Shown here: positions 6,565 to 10,594 of the stretch, piece by piece | How positions within the stretch are numbered: the stretch's first letter is position 1 | Layout: each line of letters opens with the position of its first letter | Origin: JAJZXY01 sp046706185 | Lineage (GTDB): Archaea > Thermoplasmatota > Thermoplasmata > Sysuiplasmatales > Sysuiplasmataceae | Assembly: GCA_046706185.1 (NCBI GenBank) | Contig: JBJKPR010000010.1 | Span: 1-10,594 of the forward strand | DNA: 10,594 nucleotides | Reading direction: 5' to 3' | The notes under the pieces: model-generated | Told to the model about the DNA's origin: nothing | Database searches by the model: none | What the model saw: the letters and a program-made list of their open reading frames with translations, nothing else | Made by a program: the position numbers and the translations under genes

Positions 6565-6580
6565 TTGCTTTATAAAGCAA
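6565..6580. promoter_or_regulatory. Perfect 16-bp palindrome around the ribB TATA box; candidate operator
   Basis: TTGCTTTATAAAGCAA reads identically on both strands and contains the TATA box TTTATAAA (6569-6576). The centre lies about 26 nt before the ribB ATG, so transcription should start on or next to that ATG and the mRNA is leaderless. A repressor bound here would block TBP directly. In many archaea riboflavin genes are controlled by RbkR, a riboflavin kinase fused to a winged helix that binds lineage-specific palindromes. This site is a fair candidate for RbkR, but I cannot match it to a known consensus. Because of its symmetry the TATA box could also fire toward the membrane-protein gene. 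Confidence 0.6.
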
Positions 6581-6598
6581 CCGCCTACGCTCCAATCG

Positions 6599-7297
6599 AT
6601 GAAAGCGATACACCAGACAGCCGCTCCGCGCGTGCTCGAGGCAGCTGCCGAGCTAAGGAAGGGGAAAGGCATACTCCTGCATGATTCGGCTGGAAGGGAG
6701 AATGAGGTTGACATTGTTTTTTCTGCAATCCACTGCAACCCCGAATGCATAGCGTACTTGAGGAAAGAGGCTGGTGGTCTTATCTGTTCAGCCATAGGCT
6801 ATGATGTTGCCGAAAAGCTCGGTCTCCCGTTCATGCATGATCTACTGAAGGACATTTCCAAATCCTACCCTCTTCTTTCCTCCCTGGTGGAGGTTGCTAC
6901 ACCCTACGGCGGCAAACCTGCCTTCTCGATCACCCTCAACCACAGGGTCTCGTTCACAGGTGTGACGGACAGCGACAGAAGCGCCACTGTTATGGCAATT
7001 GGGAATGTGGCAGGCATGGTGGCTGAAGGCAAGGGCGATGCACGCGGTCAGTTTGTATCTACACTCAAGACACCAGGCCACGTGCCGCTGCTGATAGAGG
7101 CCCCTGGTTCTATTCTCGAGAGGAGAGGGCACACCGAACTTTCGATCATGCTCATGAGGACGGCAGGACTTCCGCCGGCGTCGGTGGTTTGCGAGATGCT
7201 TGACAGCACAACACACAAATCCCTTGAGCTTGAGGATGCCAGGAAGTTCGCCCGCGACAACGGGATGGTCTTCCTCGAGGGCAAGGAAATAGCATAG
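6599..7297 (+). CDS. ribB: 3,4-dihydroxy-2-butanone 4-phosphate synthase
   Basis: A 232-residue RibB. It converts ribulose 5-phosphate to 3,4-dihydroxy-2-butanone 4-phosphate plus formate, supplying the four-carbon unit for lumazine. Signatures are the acidic magnesium-binding loop GRENEVD (32-38; bacterial enzymes usually read RENEGD), LRKEAGGLICSAI (54-66), NHRVSFTGVTDSDRSAT (114-130), PGHVPLL (159-165) and RRGHTELSIMLMRTAG (175-190), where H178 is the conserved active-site histidine. There is no fused GTP cyclohydrolase II domain, as expected in archaea. The ATG at 6599 sits at the predicted transcription start, so the message is leaderless. It is first in the operon, with ribH 6 bp downstream. 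Confidence 0.94.
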   Translation: MKAIHQTAAPRVLEAAAELRKGKGILLHDSAGRENEVDIVFSAIHCNPECIAYLRKEAGGLICSAIGYDVAEKLGLPFMHDLLKDISKSYPLLSSLVEVATPYGGKPAFSITLNHRVSFTGVTDSDRSATVMAIGNVAGMVAEGKGDARGQFVSTLKTPGHVPLLIEAPGSILERRGHTELSIMLMRTAGLPPASVVCEMLDSTTHKSLELEDARKFARDNGMVFLEGKEIA

Positions 7298-7303
7298 GCG
7301 GCG

Positions 7304-7777
7304 GTGCACTTGGACGCAGAAAGTGTAAGGATGGCCATTATATGTTCGGAGTTCAACGGCGAAATTACAGACAGGATGCTCAATTCGGCGCTGGCAAGAT
7401 GCAAGGAGGCCGGGGCTGAAGTGCGCTATGTGTGCAGGGTGCCGGGTGCTTTTGACATACCGCTTTTCGTCAGCGAGACAGCGGCGAGGGAGGATGTGGA
7501 TGCGGTGGTGACGCTGGGCGCAATAGTCACAGGGGATACGAAGCACGATGAGGTCATAGCCTCCCAGCTCGCAGCCTCCATATCACAGCTTTCTGCCAGA
7601 TACGGAAAGCCTGTCTCTCTGGGCGTTTCGGGGCCCGGGATGACATGGGAACAGGGAACCGAAAGAGCGGATGAGTATGCCTCCAGGGCAGTCGATGCGG
7701 CACTGAAGATGGTTTCAGGGCTGAGGCAGCTGAGGAGAAGAAGGGAAGAGAAAGAATTCCCTGCCGTGATCGAATAG
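7304..7777 (+). CDS. ribH: 6,7-dimethyl-8-ribityllumazine synthase
   Basis: A 157-residue lumazine synthase. It condenses 5-amino-6-ribitylaminouracil with dihydroxybutanone phosphate, usually in large icosahedral or pentameric assemblies. SEFNGEIT (15-22) and VPGAFDIP (46-53) are substrate-binding segments, and LGAIVTGDTKHDEV carries the catalytic H81. KPVSLGVSGPGMTWEQGTERADEY is very close to methanogen RibH and stamps the protein as archaeal. The C terminus is a charged tail (RRRREEKE) slightly longer than in relatives. The start is uncertain: GTG at 7304 gives the full frame, TTG at 7310 and ATG at 7331 (MAIICSEFN) are alternatives, and no clear Shine-Dalgarno decides. The stop TAG at 7775-7777 overlaps the ribosome-binding sequence of the next gene. 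Confidence 0.93.
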   Translation: MHLDAESVRMAIICSEFNGEITDRMLNSALARCKEAGAEVRYVCRVPGAFDIPLFVSETAAREDVDAVVTLGAIVTGDTKHDEVIASQLAASISQLSARYGKPVSLGVSGPGMTWEQGTERADEYASRAVDAALKMVSGLRQLRRRREEKEFPAVIE

Positions 7778-7782
7778 GTGAT
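7776..7782 (+). promoter_or_regulatory. Shine-Dalgarno sequence for the amidohydrolase, followed by no standard in-frame start
   Basis: AGGTGAT, a seven-base match to the sequence complementary to the conserved 16S 3' end, overlaps the ribH stop codon. Six nt downstream the amidohydrolase frame has ATC (7789-7791). The nearby GTG-ATG (7778-7783) is in another frame that stops after 17 codons. The site supports initiation around 7789. Confidence 0.45.
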
Positions 7783-7788
7783 GTTCCC

Positions 7789-9042
7789 ATCAGAACAGCA
7801 GACAGGGCCCACCCGAAGGGCGGGCTGCTGATAATTGGCGCTTCAGCACTTTCAGGTAGAGAGCTGGAGTTCGTAGAGGAGACAGACATACTGGTCGTCA
7901 ACGGAAGAATAAGCGAGATTGGGGATGTCGGAAGGGTCGAGGGGGTCGTGGCAATAGACGGGAGGGGGCTCATCGCAATCCCGGGGCTGATCAACGGCCA
8001 CGTGCACCTGAACGATGCACCGTTGAAGGATCTTGGCGTCGGGAAGAGCCTCGACGAAGTGGCACATCCGGTGATTGGCCTGAAGAGGACTGCGCTTGCA
8101 GGTCTTTCCGTCGCTGCGAGGGTAGAGGCGATGGATGTTGCCCTCGCGGAGATGGTGGGAGGCGGCACAACAACAGCGGTCAATTTCCACGAGGAAAAAC
8201 CCGAATTGCTTGCAGCAGCCATGGAGAGGAGCCCTGCTGCGTCAATACTCAAGAACCTTGGCAGGCCATCAGTCTATTCGAGCAGCACGGATATTGAACA
8301 TAACACCGGGTTCAGCGAGGAAGAGGTCGGGAAATTCAGGAAGGAGCTTGGTTCTTACGACGGTGTCGGACTGAGCGGTGCAAACGAGTACTCGGACAAA
8401 GCGCTTGAGCAGGTCGCATCAGCGGACGACGTTCTCAGGGCAATACATGCGGCCGAGAGCAGGAGCGCAGTGGAAGCCTCGTTGAGGCTGACAGGAAGGT
8501 CGGAGGTGAGCAGGGTAATGGCACATCTGAAGCCGGACCTCCTGGTTCACATGACGAATGCAGGCGCGGAAGACATAAGGATGGCAGCGGAGGGCAACGT
8601 ATCTGTTGTCTGCTGCCCCAGGTCAAACGCAATACTGGGTAACGGCTCACCCCCTGTGAAGGAGCTGATTCGTTCAGGCGTAAAGGTGGGCCTCGGCACT
8701 GACAATGTCATGATCAATTCGCCGGACATGTTCAGGGAGATGGACTACACCTCCCGCATGATCAGGTCAAATGCCGGCGACCCAGCAGCTGTAGAGTGTG
8801 TCCAGTTGCTGAAAATGGCCACATCCAATTGTGCGGAAGCTGTAGGAATCGGACAGGAGACGGGCGCACTTGAGGTGGGGCTCTACGGCGACATAGTGCT
8901 TCTGGACAAGTCAGGAGGGATAGCGGGCACACGCAACATATACTCCGCCATTGTCCACAGGGCGGCGCCGGGAGATGTTGCAGCGACCGTCAAAAGGGGA
9001 GTGATCCTCCATGAAACTTCAAGGATAAAGAGGTTGGAATAA
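7789..9042 (+). CDS. TRZ/ATZ-family amidohydrolase (putative pyrimidine deaminase of riboflavin synthesis)
   Basis: From ATC at 7789 the frame gives 417 residues. An N-terminal beta segment (LLIIGASALSGRELE to ILVVNGRISEIGDV) leads into the TIM-barrel hydrolase. Metal and catalytic motifs are GHVH (H71, H73), AIHAAE (H220, E223), LLVHMTNAG (H254), CCPRSNAILGNG (S279, N280) and LGTDN (D305). This set is typical of the chlorohydrolase/cytosine-guanine deaminase branch, which deaminates purines and pyrimidines. It lies between ribH and ribE, and its stop shares a base with the ribE ATG (TAATG). I infer that it deaminates 2,5-diamino-6-ribitylaminopyrimidinone 5'-phosphate, a step riboflavin synthesis requires. 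An adenosine or guanine deaminase role is possible. The first standard start in this frame is GTG at 7948, which would delete the first strands just before GHVH. The true start is therefore unusual or hidden by a frameshift. Confidence 0.8.
   Translation: MRTADRAHPKGGLLIIGASALSGRELEFVEETDILVVNGRISEIGDVGRVEGVVAIDGRGLIAIPGLINGHVHLNDAPLKDLGVGKSLDEVAHPVIGLKRTALAGLSVAARVEAMDVALAEMVGGGTTTAVNFHEEKPELLAAAMERSPAASILKNLGRPSVYSSSTDIEHNTGFSEEEVGKFRKELGSYDGVGLSGANEYSDKALEQVASADDVLRAIHAAESRSAVEASLRLTGRSEVSRVMAHLKPDLLVHMTNAGAEDIRMAAEGNVSVVCCPRSNAILGNGSPPVKELIRSGVKVGLGTDNVMINSPDMFREMDYTSRMIRSNAGDPAAVECVQLLKMATSNCAEAVGIGQETGALEVGLYGDIVLLDKSGGIAGTRNIYSAIVHRAAPGDVAATVKRGVILHETSRIKRLE
9030..9035 (+). promoter_or_regulatory. 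Shine-Dalgarno site of ribE
   Basis: GAGGTT at the end of the amidohydrolase gene lies 6 nt before the ribE ATG at 9042, which overlaps the upstream TAA by one base. The pair indicates coupled translation in the operon and shows that downstream genes here use ribosome-binding sites, unlike the leaderless first gene. Confidence 0.6.
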
Positions 9043-9680
9043 TGTTCTCAGGCATAGTGGAAGGAAAGGCGAAGGTGAAGAGTGTTCAGAAGGCAGGCAA
9101 CAACATAAGGCTCAATGTGGAGCTGGGCAGAAAAGCCTCCGCCGTCAGGGAGGGGGACAGCGTATCAATAAACGGCGTGTGTCTTTCCGTTGTATCGAAG
9201 AAGGGCACGACGCTTGCATTCGATGCGATTGCTGAAACACTGAGGAAGACGAACCTGGGCAGCCTTGCACCGGGTGACAGCGTCAACTACGAGACTAGCA
9301 TGTCCACAGGGGACATCATAGGGGGGCACCTCGTGACGGGGCACGTCGATGGCACAGGCAGGATTGCGGAAACAACCGACGAGGACGGCTCTACGAGGAT
9401 GGTGGTCTCTGTTCCAAAGGAGATAGCCGGAATGGTTATGGAAAAGGGGCTTATTGCGGTTGACGGCATCAGCCTGACGCCTGCAGAAGTAGCTGAGGAC
9501 AGGTTCACCCTCTACCTGATCCCGGACACTCTGAAGAAGACCACAATATCAGGCAAAGTTGTTGGGGACCTGGTCAACATAGAGCTGGACCTGTTCGGCA
9601 AGTACATCGAGAAATACGTGCAGAAATACGTGGCTGCAAGTCTTTCCGTAAAGAAGAAACGGGGCAGCAGGACCCGCTAA
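9042..9680 (+). CDS. ribE: Riboflavin synthase, alpha-chain (RibE) type
   Basis: A 212-residue riboflavin synthase. It transfers a four-carbon unit between two lumazine molecules to give riboflavin and the ribitylaminouracil that RibH reuses. The protein is an internal duplication of two similar barrels. Barrel one has MFSGIVEG (1-8), SVSINGVCLSV (40-50), AETLRKTNLG (64-73) and GGHLVTGHVDG (94-104). Barrel two has KGLIAVDGISLTPAEV (135-150), LIPDTLKKTTI (159-169) and VNIELDLFGKYIEKYV (178-193). F2, C47, H96, H101 and S144 occupy conserved active-site positions. Many archaea instead use an unrelated RibC-type synthase resembling RibH, so this is the bacterial-style version in an archaeal operon. 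The basic tail (KKKRGSRTR) is an extension. No clear terminator follows. Confidence 0.95.
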   Translation: MFSGIVEGKAKVKSVQKAGNNIRLNVELGRKASAVREGDSVSINGVCLSVVSKKGTTLAFDAIAETLRKTNLGSLAPGDSVNYETSMSTGDIIGGHLVTGHVDGTGRIAETTDEDGSTRMVVSVPKEIAGMVMEKGLIAVDGISLTPAEVAEDRFTLYLIPDTLKKTTISGKVVGDLVNIELDLFGKYIEKYVQKYVAASLSVKKKRGSRTR

Positions 9681-9716
9681 TGGACTCATTATCAGCAGTG
9701 GGAATGGGAGAACAAG

Positions 9717-9725
9717 CTTAAAAAG
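9717..9725 (+). promoter_or_regulatory. TATA-like box of the winged-helix/TPR gene
   Basis: CTTAAAAAG is centred about 28 nt before the ATG at 9749, so the transcript should be leaderless or have a leader of a base or two. It separates this gene from the riboflavin operon that ends at 9680. Confidence 0.5.
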
Positions 9726-9748
9726 GGCTCAGCGCGGATTTTTGCGCG

Positions 9749-10594
9749 ATGGCTTTCGACCTTGAGTTCGGCTGCAAGAACCTCGTTTCGCTGATTGTCT
9801 CGAGGAAGACAGCCGAAGCCATGTCGAAAAACGACTTCAACAAGCTCGACGAGTCAAGGAAGCTTGAGTACGTCAACCAGCTCGTCGACCTAGGCTGGGT
9901 GAAGGAACAGCGGCCGCCCTCTGGCGGCGGAGACTATGTCATATATGCCTTCACTGAAAAGGGCAGGAAGATTTACGAGAACCCTGTCGAACTTCTGAAC
10001 CTGACGGATGCGGAACAGGAACACATTTCCCTCCTCCGAAAGCTGGACTCCCTCAAAAGCGACGACTCGGTGGCAATGATGCCACAGGTTCTGCTTTCCC
10101 TCGCAAACGCATGCCTTGGGGTCGGAAGATATGACAGCGCCCTGATGTACTCGATAGAGCTGCAGAAGAAGGCAGAGGAGATAAAGAGCACATACTTCAA
10201 GGCAGAAGCAGAGCTCATGGTTGGCCGCGTCGACAATGCAAGGGGGGAGATGGAATCCTCCCTCAAGTCATACATGGAAGGAGCCGGCCTCTTCAGGAAG
10301 ATAGGGGAGGTGGCAAGGGAGGCGGACTGCCTCAGGTCGGCGGGTGGCGTCCTTTTCAAGATGGGCGACTACAAGAGGGCAATGGTGATGTTTGAGGAGA
10401 GCAAGAACAGGTTCATGCAGATCAGGCACATGCTTGGCGTTGCCAAATCGAAGAGCAACCTGGCCATACTCTACTCGATTGCGAAGGACTACGACACTGC
10501 AGAGAAGTACTGGAAATACTCCCTCGACTTCTTCCAGGCGCTGGGCGACAGGGAGAGCGAGGGAAAGATACTGAACAACCTTGGCGCAATGCTC
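9749..10594 (+). CDS. Winged-helix plus TPR-repeat protein (partial, runs off right edge)
   Basis: The frame is open from ATG at 9749 to the window edge, giving 282 residues without a stop. Residues about 5-78 look like a winged-helix DNA-binding domain: helical segments, then VNQLVDLGWVKEQ (likely recognition region), and a wing YVIYAFTEKGRKIY. After a linker come helix-turn-helix TPR-like repeats from about residue 110, for example LLSLANACLGVGRYDSALMY, CLRSAGGVLFKMGDYKRAM, SNLAILYSIAKDYDTAEKY and a start NNLGAML at the edge. It could be a regulator or scaffold in which the TPR array binds a partner or signal. The target is unknown. A TATA-like box upstream gives it its own promoter. The ATG at 9749 is supported by that spacing. 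Confidence 0.8.
   Translation, partial: MAFDLEFGCKNLVSLIVSRKTAEAMSKNDFNKLDESRKLEYVNQLVDLGWVKEQRPPSGGGDYVIYAFTEKGRKIYENPVELLNLTDAEQEHISLLRKLDSLKSDDSVAMMPQVLLSLANACLGVGRYDSALMYSIELQKKAEEIKSTYFKAEAELMVGRVDNARGEMESSLKSYMEGAGLFRKIGEVAREADCLRSAGGVLFKMGDYKRAMVMFEESKNRFMQIRHMLGVAKSKSNLAILYSIAKDYDTAEKYWKYSLDFFQALGDRESEGKILNNLGAML

Noticed and set aside
6581..6598. FMN riboswitch upstream of ribB
   Set aside because: The predicted transcription start is at the ATG, so there is no leader RNA, and no conserved riboswitch sequence is visible.
6425..6613. Longer start of the membrane protein at 6613
   Set aside because: It would cross the ribB promoter and overlap the ribB start, and gives 63 residues unlike the rest of the protein.
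6842..7546. Long minus-strand open frame (234 codons) opposite ribB/ribH
   Set aside because: It is rich in His, Cys and Arg, has no family features, and lies wholly opposite two clearly recognised enzymes.
7554..8252. Minus-strand open frame of 232 codons opposite ribH and the amidohydrolase
   Set aside because: Ser/Pro-rich low-quality translation opposite well-supported coding sequence; a typical shadow in moderately GC-rich DNA.
9732..9748. GCGCG-GATTTTT-GCGCG as a terminator of the rib operon
   Set aside because: The stem is only four base pairs, the T run is in the loop and not after it, and the element lies between the TATA box and the start of the next gene.

Overview
The window looks like a chromosomal segment of a euryarchaeon. 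I favour the Thermoplasmata (Thermoplasmatota) side, but with only moderate confidence. The archaeal evidence is Csl4 of the exosome, the rRNA endonuclease Nob1, a METTL5-type rRNA methylase, an archaeal-type lumazine synthase, a tRNA gene without an encoded CCA end, and TATA-like boxes about 26 nt upstream of several start codons (leaderless transcripts). GC content is moderate, AGG and ATA codons are common, and nothing suggests a plasmid, phage, insertion sequence or CRISPR array.

Left part (1-1140): the 3' end of an unrecognised + strand gene, then on the minus strand tRNA-Val(CAC) and a metallo-beta-lactamase-fold protein with an eroded metal motif. Middle (1142-4371), all + strand: an RNA-processing cluster of METTL5-like methylase, Csl4, a small acidic coiled-coil protein, a divergent serine hydroxymethyltransferase-like enzyme and Nob1, with the last two overlapping by ATGA. 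Next (4375-6424), minus strand: a six-helix membrane protein followed by an exported, membrane-anchored phosphoesterase of the phospholipase C/acid phosphatase family, convergent with nob1.

Right part (6599-9680), + strand: a compact riboflavin operon of ribB, ribH, a TRZ/ATZ-type amidohydrolase and ribE. RibB makes the four-carbon unit, RibH condenses it with 5-amino-6-ribitylaminouracil to give lumazine, and RibE converts lumazine to riboflavin. The amidohydrolase sits between RibH and RibE and is a good candidate for the pyrimidine deaminase that archaeal riboflavin synthesis needs but for which I know no assigned archaeal enzyme. It has no ATG/GTG/TTG start at the 5' end of its conserved reading frame. 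The operon starts at a TATA box inside a perfect 16-bp palindrome, a candidate operator. The window ends inside a winged-helix plus TPR protein gene (from 9749) that runs off the edge.

No stretch longer than about 300 bases lacks a gene. The two largest gaps (985-1141 and 6425-6598) are divergent promoter regions.
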